Below, one piece after another: positions 1-7,448 of a DNA stretch of 11,745 bases (positions are counted from its first letter, which is position 1; each line of letters opens with the position of its first letter). Position numbers and translations under genes: made by a program. A model generated the notes under the pieces. The model was not told the origin of the DNA and did no database searches. It was given only the letters and a program-made list of their open reading frames with translations. Origin of the DNA: Candidatus Zixiibacteriota bacterium (GTDB taxonomy: Bacteria; Zixibacteria; MSB-5A5; RBG-16-43-9); the NCBI GenBank assembly GCA_029858245.1, contig JAOUFL010000049.1:1-11745 (forward strand), read 5' to 3'.

Positions 1-1589
1 GGATTGGAGGAGACTACGTCTTTTACGATAACCAGGTCATCCAGGCTCCTCTTGGTTATCAAATTCCTTATATCCTGAAAAGAGATGGTTCCCTCCAGGT
101 CACCTTTGTAATCCACCACCGGGAAAAAAGAGTCGTTGCTGGATTCCACAAAGGGTAAAAGCTTACCCAGAGGCATGGAGTTGGGAATCGGCTCCCATTT
201 CAGGCTCATCACTTCTCTTACCAGGACCGTTCCCAGGATACTTATATCTCTTCCTGCTCTTAGATTTATCCCTCTTCTGACCAGTTTCATAGTGTAAATC
301 GATTCCCTCGAAAGCCAATGAGACAGAAGTGTGCTCAGAACACTGGCGAGCATCACGGGAAGAATTATGCGATAGTCCCCGGTCATCTCAAAGAGTATGA
401 GCATGGCAGTGATCGGAGCATGAGTCGTCCCGGCTACCACTGCACTCATTCCTACTAAGGCGTATGCCCCGGGAGTTGCAGTAACCTGGGGGAAAGCAAG
501 ATGAACCAGATTCCCGAAAAATCCCCCCAACATCGCTCCGATGAAAAGAGAAGGAGCAAAAATTCCACCGGAGCCGCCTGAGCCTAAGGTCAGGGAGGTG
601 GCGATTATCTTCATAAATATGAGAACAAATAAAACCCAAATCAACATACCCTCATGCAGGGCTGAGGTGATAGCCTCGTATCCCACCCCGAAGATCTGGG
701 GATAAAAAATGCCAATTACTCCTATGATTAACCCACCAATTGCAGGCTTCAGATAATTGTTTATACCCCAGGCTTCAAAAATATCCTCGCTTTTATATAA
801 TACTTTCATGAAAAGAACTGAAAACACCCCGGCTAACAATCCCAGACCTACATACATGGGCATCTCCCAGATGCTGACCAGGTCATAACGGGGCACGATA
901 AATGCGGGGTAATTTCCTACGAAGGCACGAGAGATAACAGTTGCTATGACTGAAGATAGAATCACCGGGCTGAAGGCATGAATGCTGAAATCACCCAGGA
1001 TGATCTCTAAAGCGAAAAGAACTCCAGCTATTGGTGCATTAAAGGTTGCTGAAATTCCAGCCGCTGCTCCGCAGCCCACCAGTATTTTCATCCTTTCCTC
1101 TGACATCTTGAAGATCTGACCAATAGTGGACCCCAGAGCAGAACCGATCTGTACTATCGGACCTTCCCTTCCTGCAGATCCTCCTGAGCCGATACAGATG
1201 GAGGAAGCAATCGATTTTGCCAGAGCGATGAAAGGTCTTATGATTGCCCCTTTCAGAGCCACTGCCAACATCACCTCAGGCACACCGTGCCCCCTTGCCT
1301 CCTTAGCCAGACGATAGGTAATGGGAGCAACCAGTAGCCCTCCGAGCATGGGAATTAGAGGTATAAGTATTTCAGGATGTGTGGTTATTTGAAAAAAGAG
1401 CAAAGTCCCGTAATCGAAAAAAAGTGTGTGGAAAAACCCAATCAGCCACCTGAAAAGCAAAGCTCCGAATCCTCCACCAACGCCCACTACCACTGAAAGG
1501 ATAATTAAAACCTGCTGCTCAGACAGCTTTAATTTGCCTATGGATTTCAATAGCCAGCTGAACCTCCTGGCATTGGCTTCGTCTGACAT
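1..1589 (-). CDS. ClC-family chloride channel or Cl-/H+ antiporter with C-terminal CBS domains (3' end cut by window edge)
   Basis: This is an inner-membrane anion channel or H+-coupled exchanger of the ClC family. Reading the minus strand from the ATG at 1587-1589 gives 529 uninterrupted residues before the window ends. The three anion-pathway signatures are present: GHGVP at residues 100-104 (GSGIP-type motif with His for Ser), GSGGSAGREGP at 134-144 with the gating glutamate at E142, and GSGGSGGIFAP at 336-346. Hydrophobic segments run through about residue 430. A soluble part then begins, with a CBS domain at about 458-510 (REVM, later FFPVVDYKG) and the start of a second one (VKDVV) running off the edge. 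CBS pairs in this family usually bind adenine nucleotides and tune gating. No Shine-Dalgarno precedes the ATG, but no better in-frame start was found. It follows the ABC ATPase gene on the same strand after 124 bases, so co-transcription is possible but unproven. Family assignment is firm; channel versus antiporter is undecided. Confidence 0.93.
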   Translation of the reverse strand, partial: MSDEANARRFSWLLKSIGKLKLSEQQVLIILSVVVGVGGGFGALLFRWLIGFFHTLFFDYGTLLFFQITTHPEILIPLIPMLGGLLVAPITYRLAKEARGHGVPEVMLAVALKGAIIRPFIALAKSIASSICIGSGGSAGREGPIVQIGSALGSTIGQIFKMSEERMKILVGCGAAAGISATFNAPIAGVLFALEIILGDFSIHAFSPVILSSVIATVISRAFVGNYPAFIVPRYDLVSIWEMPMYVGLGLLAGVFSVLFMKVLYKSEDIFEAWGINNYLKPAIGGLIIGVIGIFYPQIFGVGYEAITSALHEGMLIWVLFVLIFMKIIATSLTLGSGGSGGIFAPSLFIGAMLGGFFGNLVHLAFPQVTATPGAYALVGMSAVVAGTTHAPITAMLILFEMTGDYRIILPVMLASVLSTLLSHWLSRESIYTMKLVRRGINLRAGRDISILGTVLVREVMSLKWEPIPNSMPLGKLLPFVESSNDSFFPVVDYKGDLEGTISFQDIRNLITKRSLDDLVIVKDVVSSN

Positions 1590-1713
1590 AATGAGTGAAG
1601 ATAAAAAATTTTTAAAAAAATGGAAGTGAATTTTTTTAGAAGCGTGAATTTTTAGAGCAAAGATAAAGATATAGATGAGCTTGGTGCTAATTAAAGGTTG
1701 ATCTCAAAAATTT
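1590..1713. other. AT-rich spacer between the ABC ATPase and ClC genes
   Basis: This 124-base spacer is very rich in A and T, with runs such as AAAAATTTTT at both ends. I see no GC-rich hairpin followed by a T-run, so there is no clear intrinsic terminator after the ATPase gene. On the minus strand, TATATC near the middle could serve as a -10 box for the ClC gene, but no good -35 box sits at the right distance. Either readthrough from the upstream operon or a weak separate promoter would fit. Confidence 0.4.
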
Positions 1714-2724
1714 TTAAACCCTCCTGCCGGTGCTTTTGTCAAATCTGTGTAATTTTCTTTTATCGAAAACCAGCCAGATTTTCTTGCCTTCTTCGATTTT
1801 TTCCTCAGGCTTTAGTCTCATCGAGACCAAAGCATCAGAAACCTCAACATACAGATAATTGTCTGAGCCTAAAGATTCGGTTATACTTGATTTTCCTTTT
1901 ACTGCATCCGGCACTTCTGCAGAAGAGAATTTCAAATCCTCAGGTCTGATTCCGACTAGGATGTTTTCGTCTTTAACAAATGGGATGATCTCACCTGAAA
2001 GGAAATTCATAGTGGGAGAGCCGATGAACCCAGCAGTAAAGAGGTCCTGCGGCTTTTCATATACCTCAGAGGGTGTGCCTGCCTGTAATATCCTTCCATC
2101 CTTCATCACCGCTAACCTGTCAGATAAAGTCATAGCCTCTGCCTGATCGTGGGTAACGTAGATTATAGTCGTTTTCACCTTCTTATGCAGCCTTTTAAGC
2201 TCAGTTCTCATCCTCAGCCTTAATTTTGCATCCAGATTTGACAGAGGCTCATCCAAAAGCAGGACATCAGGCTCCAAAACCAAAGCCCTTCCTAAGGCAA
2301 CTCTTTGCCTTTGACCGCCGGAAAGCTCACGGGGGAGTCTTTTCTCCAAGCCCTCTAATCTTAAAAGATTTAATGCCCAGCCAACTTTACTCTTTTTATT
2401 ATCCTTATCCAGCTTCTTGATTTTCAGCCCAAATCCGATATTTGCCTCAACTGTCATATGGGGAAACAAAGCATAGCTTTGAAAGACCATAGAGATATTC
2501 CTTTTATGAGGAGGGAGGTCGTTGATTAATCTCTCGTCAATGAAAATCCCACCTTTGGTTACCTTTTCCAACCCGGCAATTAATCTTAAAGTGGTTGATT
2601 TTCCGCAGCCGGATGGTCCAACCAGAGTCAAAAATTCTCCATCCTTTACAGTTAAGTCAATATTATCTACTGCCTTTACCTCTCCGAAGAACTTGCATAG
2701 ATTTTCTAATCTTACCTCTGCCAC
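1714..2724 (-). CDS. ABC transporter ATP-binding subunit, MalK/UgpC type (carbohydrate uptake CUT1 family)
   Basis: This is the 336-residue cytoplasmic ATPase that powers the adjacent sugar-type importer. All nucleotide-binding motifs are intact: Walker A GPSGCGKST (36-44), Q-loop Q82, signature LSGGQ (134-138), Walker B VLLLDEP (154-160, catalytic E159), D-loop SNLDAKL (162-168) and switch H192. From about 240 onward is a TOBE/OB-type regulatory domain containing the typical IRPEDL (259-264). It is somewhat shorter than E. coli MalK (371 residues). The start codon is GTG, preceded by AGGA about six bases upstream. The gene lies 32 bases after the second permease and is the last gene of the transporter set. 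ATPases of this type are often shared between several importers, so the gene alone does not define the substrate. The preceding five genes suggest a glycosylglycerate or another small sugar osmolyte; that is inference. Confidence 0.95.
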   Translation of the reverse strand: MAEVRLENLCKFFGEVKAVDNIDLTVKDGEFLTLVGPSGCGKSTTLRLIAGLEKVTKGGIFIDERLINDLPPHKRNISMVFQSYALFPHMTVEANIGFGLKIKKLDKDNKKSKVGWALNLLRLEGLEKRLPRELSGGQRQRVALGRALVLEPDVLLLDEPLSNLDAKLRLRMRTELKRLHKKVKTTIIYVTHDQAEAMTLSDRLAVMKDGRILQAGTPSEVYEKPQDLFTAGFIGSPTMNFLSGEIIPFVKDENILVGIRPEDLKFSSAEVPDAVKGKSSITESLGSDNYLYVEVSDALVSMRLKPEEKIEEGKKIWLVFDKRKLHRFDKSTGRRV

Positions 2725-2756
2725 AGATTTTCCTGTAATAAAGATAAACTACCTTC

Positions 2757-3572
2757 TTATTTTACTGCTCCCGCGGTTAACCCTGTTCTCATATATCTTT
2801 GAACCGCAAAAGTGAATATTATAACCGGGATACACATCAAAAGAGATATCGCAGCTATGAAGTTCTTCTGAGGAGACCAGGTTAAAATCCTCAGCAGATA
2901 AACCGGCAAGGTGGTATCAGTTCCCTGAAATAGAATAAAATAGGCAAAGACAAATTCGTTCCAGGATAAAAGAAAAGTATAGATGGCAGCTGCTCCCAAT
3001 CCCGGTAAAGCTAAGGGGGTTAAAATTCTCAAAAAAGAATAGGCTTTTGAGGCACCCAGTACCTGAGACTGTTCCTCCAGGTCCTTGGGTATGGACTCAA
3101 AAACACCTTTGGCAATATAGATAGCATAAGGCAGGGCTAAGAGTGTATGGGCTAAAGACACCAGCACAACCGGAGGTAAGTAGGACAACGGTCTTTTGAA
3201 AAACTGTTCTGCCACCGGTATCACCGCAGATATATCAGGAAAAAGTCGAATGGACAAAAGAAAGAAAAGCAAAACGCCTGTTCCCGGGATTCTATAGCGG
3301 GTTAAGGCATAGGCTGTGGGCACTCCGAGGATCAGGCAGAAAATCACAGTTAAAAAACCAACCTCCAAACTCACCATTCCGGATTGCAGGAAATCATTTC
3401 TCACCAGAAGTGACTGGAACATCTTGAGATTGGGATTAAAGGGCCAGAAAGGCTCAGGATATTTCCCTCCGGTTACAATGCTATCCCTGTCTGATATCGA
3501 ATATTTAAAGAGAATAAAGACGGGGAAAATAATCAGGAAAATCACTATTGCAATTAGTATCGTCTTAACCAA
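2757..3572 (-). CDS. ABC transporter permease, MalG-like (CUT1 family)
   Basis: This 271-residue inner-membrane permease is one of two forming the translocation pore. Hydrophobic helices occur at about 4-24, 68-92, 98-121, 131-155, 188-210 and 238-258, giving the six-helix MalG layout. The cytoplasmic EAA loop that docks on the ATPase is at about 164-191 (DLEEQSQVLGAS, then LTPLALPG). The C-terminus QRYMRTGLTAGAVK is the characteristic MalG ending. I take the TTG at 3570-3572 as the start, because AGGAG sits seven bases before it and the reading begins directly with the first membrane helix. It starts 14 bases after the stop of the other permease and ends 32 bases before the ATPase start. Confidence 0.94.
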   Translation of the reverse strand: MVKTILIAIVIFLIIFPVFILFKYSISDRDSIVTGGKYPEPFWPFNPNLKMFQSLLVRNDFLQSGMVSLEVGFLTVIFCLILGVPTAYALTRYRIPGTGVLLFFLLSIRLFPDISAVIPVAEQFFKRPLSYLPPVVLVSLAHTLLALPYAIYIAKGVFESIPKDLEEQSQVLGASKAYSFLRILTPLALPGLGAAAIYTFLLSWNEFVFAYFILFQGTDTTLPVYLLRILTWSPQKNFIAAISLLMCIPVIIFTFAVQRYMRTGLTAGAVK

Positions 3573-3579
3573 AATTTAT

Positions 3580-3584
3580 CTCCT
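3580..3584 (-). promoter_or_regulatory. Shine-Dalgarno site supporting a TTG start
   Basis: AGGAG on the minus strand lies seven bases before the TTG at 3570-3572. It sits in the 14-base gap after the upstream permease stop and decides in favour of the non-ATG start of the MalG-like permease. Confidence 0.7.
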
Positions 3585-3586
3585 TC

Positions 3587-4471
3587 TCATACCTTGACCA
3601 GATATGCCCTTACGGTTTTGGTTAAAAAGGTAAAAAGAAAGGTCGTTGCTCCAATGAATAGAACCAGCCATAGTGCACAGGCGCCTGCCATATAGGGATT
3701 CTGCTGAACATGGTACAGTCTGTCGATTAACACTCCTAAAAGGGGATAAGCCGGTGCAAGGACAAAAGGGAAAATGAATTCCTTCCAGTTCTCTATTGAC
3801 CTCAAAATCAAAACAGTCGAGATGGCTGGAGTCAATAATGGCAAGGTGATGTATTTAAATCTCTGGTAGAAATTCGCTCCCATAATCTGTGCGGCTTCAT
3901 ACCCTTCCTTCTCTATGGTCTGAAGACCGGCTAAGATGATAAGCATGGAGATTGGCATATCCCTCCAAACTTTACCCAGCATAGCCAATCCTATGGAGAA
4001 AAACTCTGTTCCGCTGAAATTCAAAGGAAGTTCTAAGATTTTAGGAAAGAAAGTGTATTTTCCTGAAAGAAGATCATTCATATGACCAAAAGGATAGGAA
4101 AACAAAAGGTTGATAATCACCGCAGTAACCAGTGCAGGGATGGCTATGGGGATTAAAAACAAACTTCTGGTCAAGCTCACTCCTTTAAAGCTTTCATAGA
4201 CCAACAATGCCAGTATTATTCCCACAGCAAGCTGTAAAGGCGTGCCAATCAGCATAAACCAGAAGGTCCTTAAAAGAGCATTGCGGAATTCAGCTTCCGA
4301 CAAGATCGATATAATAGGCAAACCCTCAGAAAAGGAAAATTTCAATAAGTAGAAAAGAACAATTATCAGGAAAGCAAAAAGGTAAAGAAAACAAGGGACG
4401 GTAATTCCTAAAATGAAAAGATTATCTTTCAGCTTCTCCCAGATTGAGTATCTTTTTGTTTTCTCCGGCAT
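3587..4471 (-). CDS. ABC transporter permease, MalF-like (CUT1 family)
   Basis: This is the first permease subunit of the importer, 294 residues from the ATG at 4469-4471. Membrane segments are at about 17-45, 69-93, 102-126, 158-183, 212-234 (less clear) and 262-284. The EAA loop at 189-215 (EGYEAAQIMGAN, ending LPLLTP) contacts the ATPase. It lacks the long extra periplasmic loop of E. coli MalF and resembles the shorter UgpA/LacF type. The reading frame also opens three codons earlier with TTG at 4478-4480. I prefer the ATG, although its GAGG is only about three bases away. No later start is possible without losing the first membrane helix, so the gene overlaps the end of the binding-protein gene by 50 bases. 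The overlap suggests translational coupling. Confidence 0.92.
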   Translation of the reverse strand: MPEKTKRYSIWEKLKDNLFILGITVPCFLYLFAFLIIVLFYLLKFSFSEGLPIISILSEAEFRNALLRTFWFMLIGTPLQLAVGIILALLVYESFKGVSLTRSLFLIPIAIPALVTAVIINLLFSYPFGHMNDLLSGKYTFFPKILELPLNFSGTEFFSIGLAMLGKVWRDMPISMLIILAGLQTIEKEGYEAAQIMGANFYQRFKYITLPLLTPAISTVLILRSIENWKEFIFPFVLAPAYPLLGVLIDRLYHVQQNPYMAGACALWLVLFIGATTFLFTFLTKTVRAYLVKV

Positions 4472-5891
4472 ATTCCTCAAGTATAGATTTTATCTTTTCT
4501 TTATCTGCGATCTTCTTTTCAACTGCTATCTTATACCAGGCATCCAGATAGTTCTGGTTCAAGAGGGGTAAGGAGGAGATTGAAGGAGTGGGCTCAGTTC
4601 CGCTTTCAAACTGTTTCTGGGACACCTCGAATATATGTCTTTTCCAGTCTTCTGAGGAAACTTCTGAGATCTCTTCCAGAACATCTTTTCTTACAGGGAA
4701 CATTCCGAAACGCGAACATTCCTCTATCTGGTTTTCTCTATTGGTGATAAAACGAGCTAATTTGTAGGAAAGTTCAGGAGAGGGTGAAGTCTTTGGAATT
4801 CCCCACCACCAGCCATACAGGTTCGATTTATGTGCTCCTTTCCTTTTTGGAGTTCCATCACTATTAAGCTCTAAGGATGCACCCCTTGGCAATATAGCAA
4901 TACCTAAGTCCTCCGGTTCTTTCAGATAGCCGGTCATAGTTGGGTCTGAACCACCGTGGATAAAAAACAGGTCTATCTGATGCATAAAAGCCAAGAATAC
5001 CTGTCCTTCAGAGATGGCTTTCCAGATTCCTCCTCCGGACCAGCTCTGCTCCCACATCCCCGGGTTATACAGGTTATTCTTTACAAAAAAACCTTCCCAT
5101 TGAAACATATCCACCACCGGCTCGGTTGACATCTCCAAAATATCCTTTTGATCTCCTCCTGACTCGAAAATTCTGGTATAAAGCTCATTGGCTGTTCCGG
5201 CATACTCTTTACCCCGGTGAGCCATTCGCGGGAGCTTTAATCCCTGATAGGGATGGTTTGCCCAATAATAGGATAAGACCAAAAGATCATAAAAATCCCA
5301 CTGATCAGGGTCTTTTTCCAGAAGATACCCTTCAGGCAGTCCATAACCATTTGCCTTTCTCAACAGCTCATCGATTTTAGATTTATCTTTCTCCCAGTTT
5401 TCTAAAGCATCGGTTACTTTCGATTTCAAGTAGAATAAAAGATAGGTCTCAAGTTTTCGGGGAATGTAGAAAACTTCTCCCTTTATAGTTACTATATCTG
5501 AAGCCAGGGGAAGATATTCGGAGAGGTCCTTTTCCAATTGTGCAGAATCGGCAAGCTGGCTTAAAGAAATCATAAGCTCATTCTCGACTAACGGATAGAC
5601 CATCTCATAAGCTGTTTTCACCAAACCTATCTTTTTCCTACCGGATTTCAGCTCCAGCTCAATCATCTTCTTAACATCCTCGACTTTATCAAAGGTGACT
5701 ACGTTCAGCTTGACACCGTTTTCCTTTTCAAATTCCTTCATCTTTTCCCTGAACCATAAATCCTGAATATCCATCATGCGGATTAAAACAGTCATTTCCA
5801 TTTTTGGTTTTTTCCCACAGGAGCATAAGGAGAAAATCATCAAAAGCAATAAAATCCAAAAACCAATCTTTTCTATTGTTTTATTTTTCAT
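4422..5891 (-). CDS. ABC transporter substrate-binding lipoprotein (extracellular solute-binding family 1, MalE-like)
   Basis: This lipid-anchored binding protein captures the solute and delivers it to the permeases. I start it at the ATG at 5889-5891 (489 residues) because this gives a normal lipoprotein signal: MKNKTIEK, a hydrophobic core (9-22) and the lipobox LCSC with the lipidated C25. The frame is open for 18 more codons upstream, but those lie inside the phosphatase gene and would bury the signal. Family features include the GQVFLAF segment (296-302) and YGWWWGIPKTS (359-369) followed by a helix with NRENQ, as in MalE-like proteins. Aromatic residues (three consecutive Trp, plus MWEQSW) fit a sugar-stacking pocket. 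It overlaps the phosphatase end by 11 bases and the next permease by 50. The substrate cannot be read from sequence; gene context points to glucosylglycerate, mannosylglycerate or a relative. Confidence 0.9.
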   Translation of the reverse strand: MKNKTIEKIGFWILLLLMIFSLCSCGKKPKMEMTVLIRMMDIQDLWFREKMKEFEKENGVKLNVVTFDKVEDVKKMIELELKSGRKKIGLVKTAYEMVYPLVENELMISLSQLADSAQLEKDLSEYLPLASDIVTIKGEVFYIPRKLETYLLFYLKSKVTDALENWEKDKSKIDELLRKANGYGLPEGYLLEKDPDQWDFYDLLVLSYYWANHPYQGLKLPRMAHRGKEYAGTANELYTRIFESGGDQKDILEMSTEPVVDMFQWEGFFVKNNLYNPGMWEQSWSGGGIWKAISEGQVFLAFMHQIDLFFIHGGSDPTMTGYLKEPEDLGIAILPRGASLELNSDGTPKRKGAHKSNLYGWWWGIPKTSPSPELSYKLARFITNRENQIEECSRFGMFPVRKDVLEEISEVSSEDWKRHIFEVSQKQFESGTEPTPSISSLPLLNQNYLDAWYKIAVEKKIADKEKIKSILEEYAGENKKILNLGEAER

Positions 5892-6729
5892 CCTCGATCC
5901 ATTCCAGTAATTGCAATACAGCCTGATTCCATCCATCGGAACCAATTCCTTTTGCCAAAAAAGGTTTTTTAAGCTTTTTTAAGACCCTTTCCTCATATTT
6001 CCCGGAATGCAATTTAACCAGAACCGGGATATCAACTGCCAAAAGCATAGGCAGATCATTAAAACTATCTCCCAAGCCGATGGAGATTGCCTTCTTTTTC
6101 CACTCTTTTTCGTACATCTTCTTAAGTATCCTTACCGCTTTGCCCTTATCGTTTTTGCCGGTTAGATGAAAAAGCCTTCCACCCTTGAACATATTCAGTT
6201 TATACTTGGAAAATTCCTTCTCAATTCTATTCAAGGTTTTTTTGTCCGGTGAGGTGATGAAATAAAAAGGCTCGTCATACTCTCTTTTTTTGGCTAAAGA
6301 AGCTTCTTTTGAATTCAATCCATATTTTTCCCGTATCTCTTTGACACTCATATCTCCGAAACCCCTGACCTTATGACCGAACTTATGTGTTATCTCAAAA
6401 AGTTTATTTCTCAAAATCTCATAAGACGTTCCCAATTCCCTAACCAAATATCCACTTCTTTTCTTTTTTACCAAATCTGAGGAGATACTTCTAAAATAAT
6501 CTTCAGATATGAAGATAGCACCGCCATTCTCCGAGATAAAAGGATAAGAGTTCTTTAACTTCTCCTGGTAAACCTCGATCTCCGCCCTGGTTTTGCTGGT
6601 GCAGATTATAAGGGGGATTCCTCTTTTTTTTATCTGCTTTAAGGCGAGAAGGGCTGGCTCAAAGGAGTAGGTATGGTAATCGAGGAGAGTCCCATCTAAA
6701 TCCGTAAATATCAGTAAATTTTTACACAT
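5881..6729 (-). CDS. mpgP: HAD-superfamily phosphatase of the mannosyl-3-phosphoglycerate phosphatase family (likely also glucosyl-3-phosphoglycerate)
   Basis: This 282-residue cytoplasmic phosphatase would remove the phosphate from glycosyl-3-phosphoglycerate, the second step of the two-step synthesis of a glycosylglycerate osmolyte. HAD motif I is DLDGT (10-14; nucleophile D10, acid/base D12). Motif II lies in CTSKTRAEI (43-51), where TSKT is typical of the MpgP/YedP branch. SENGGAIF (66-73) follows, with a C2B-type cap in the middle. The motif III lysine is probably K195 in GKNDKGKAV, and motif IV is GLGDSFNDLPML (218-229; D221, D225). Members of this family act on mannosyl- and, in some organisms, glucosyl-3-phosphoglycerate; the GT81 gene upstream suggests the glucosyl form here. 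It starts five bases after the membrane-protein gene and overlaps the binding-protein start by 11 bases. The spacing between its GGG and ATG is poor, but the protein aligns naturally from this Met. Confidence 0.88.
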   Translation of the reverse strand: MCKNLLIFTDLDGTLLDYHTYSFEPALLALKQIKKRGIPLIICTSKTRAEIEVYQEKLKNSYPFISENGGAIFISEDYFRSISSDLVKKKRSGYLVRELGTSYEILRNKLFEITHKFGHKVRGFGDMSVKEIREKYGLNSKEASLAKKREYDEPFYFITSPDKKTLNRIEKEFSKYKLNMFKGGRLFHLTGKNDKGKAVRILKKMYEKEWKKKAISIGLGDSFNDLPMLLAVDIPVLVKLHSGKYEERVLKKLKKPFLAKGIGSDGWNQAVLQLLEWIEDEK

Positions 6730-6734
6730 CCCTT

Positions 6735-7436
6735 TTAAATGTGGGAGAACTCATCCGGCTTTTTTCTGGGCTCAGACGAAGCTTTTGTTTTTTTCTCCAA
6801 GTAATCTTTTGCCATATCCTTTCCGCCCAGGCCAAAGGCGATGGCTAAAGCTAAGACCACACCACCCAGGAGGATGGAGAAGGTAACCACCACCACTCCT
6901 TTGGCAATGCCCAGCTGTTCTATTCCCATGGTCAAAAAGAGGATGAGAATCAATATGTGAACGGTTAAGGAAATCGGTTTGGCTGATTTTACCTGGGCAT
7001 TCACCAGGGCAATCAGCAGTGCTCTTCCCACGAAGCCGGCGAAAAAGTATCCGAAGATCAATACCAGAACCGCTATGAAGAAGTGTGGGAGGTAAAGCAG
7101 AAAGGAGGAAGCCAGATCATCAATCACCTGGACATTCAGCATACTCAAGCTCAAAACCAGTACCCAGAAGATCACCAGCCAGTAGACTATCAGTCCAAGG
7201 ATATCAGTTGCGGTTCTTTTCACATTAGCCTTGACCATAGCAGTGGATAGTCCTATACGGTCACATAGGTTATCGAATTTAATTATTTTTAAAATCACTC
7301 TGGCCACCACCTTTAAAATCCAGGCGCAAAGGAATCCCAAAAGTATAATCAAAAAGATCTCCAGTATCTTGGGACCTATATCCTTAAGTCTCTCCCAGAA
7401 AATGGTAAAGGGGCTGGATAATATTACTGATCTCAT
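6735..7436 (-). CDS. Small MscS-related membrane protein with conserved TM-helix repeats (putative mechanosensitive channel)
   Basis: This 233-residue integral membrane protein has five predicted helices, at about 21-49, 78-100, 112-140, 153-175 and 180-204. The last helix is rich in Gly and Ala and ends in FGLGGKDMA (201-209), the pore-helix signature shared by MscS relatives and the conserved TM-helix (CmpX-like) family. Unlike MscS, it ends about 25 residues later in a charged tail (KKTKASSEPRKKPDE) and has no beta domain or cytoplasmic vestibule. The reading frame opens with GTG at 7440-7442, but that codon overlaps the Shine-Dalgarno; the ATG at 7434-7436 is five bases from AGGAG and is chosen. 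Its place among osmolyte genes supports a role in osmotic release or tension sensing, but no function is proven for this subfamily here. Confidence 0.82.
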   Translation of the reverse strand: MRSVILSSPFTIFWERLKDIGPKILEIFLIILLGFLCAWILKVVARVILKIIKFDNLCDRIGLSTAMVKANVKRTATDILGLIVYWLVIFWVLVLSLSMLNVQVIDDLASSFLLYLPHFFIAVLVLIFGYFFAGFVGRALLIALVNAQVKSAKPISLTVHILILILFLTMGIEQLGIAKGVVVVTFSILLGGVVLALAIAFGLGGKDMAKDYLEKKTKASSEPRKKPDEFSHI

Positions 7437-7441
7437 AATCA

Positions 7442-7446
7442 CTCCT
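7442..7446 (-). promoter_or_regulatory. Shine-Dalgarno site that decides the start of the MscS-like gene
   Basis: AGGAG on the minus strand ends five bases before the ATG at 7434-7436. It overlaps the upstream GTG that would otherwise be the first possible start, and it follows directly on the stop of the GT78 gene. Confidence 0.7.
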
Positions 7447-7448
7447 TT

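Noticed and set aside
388..639. 83-residue minus-strand open frame
   Set aside because: It is in a different frame from the ClC gene, which reads continuously through this stretch with the GGIFAP motif. The Cys/Ser/Arg-rich product is not plausible.
1126..1317. Plus-strand open frame in the left part, and other short plus-strand frames across the window
   Set aside because: All lie opposite genes with clear family motifs on the minus strand, and their residues look random.
1590..1713. Intrinsic terminator after the ABC ATPase gene
   Set aside because: Only AT-rich runs are present, with no GC-containing stem before a T-run.
5892..5945. Longer start for the binding-protein gene
   Set aside because: The extra 18 residues overlap the phosphatase coding region and would place the lipoprotein signal peptide internally. 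The ATG at 5889-5891 gives a standard signal peptide.
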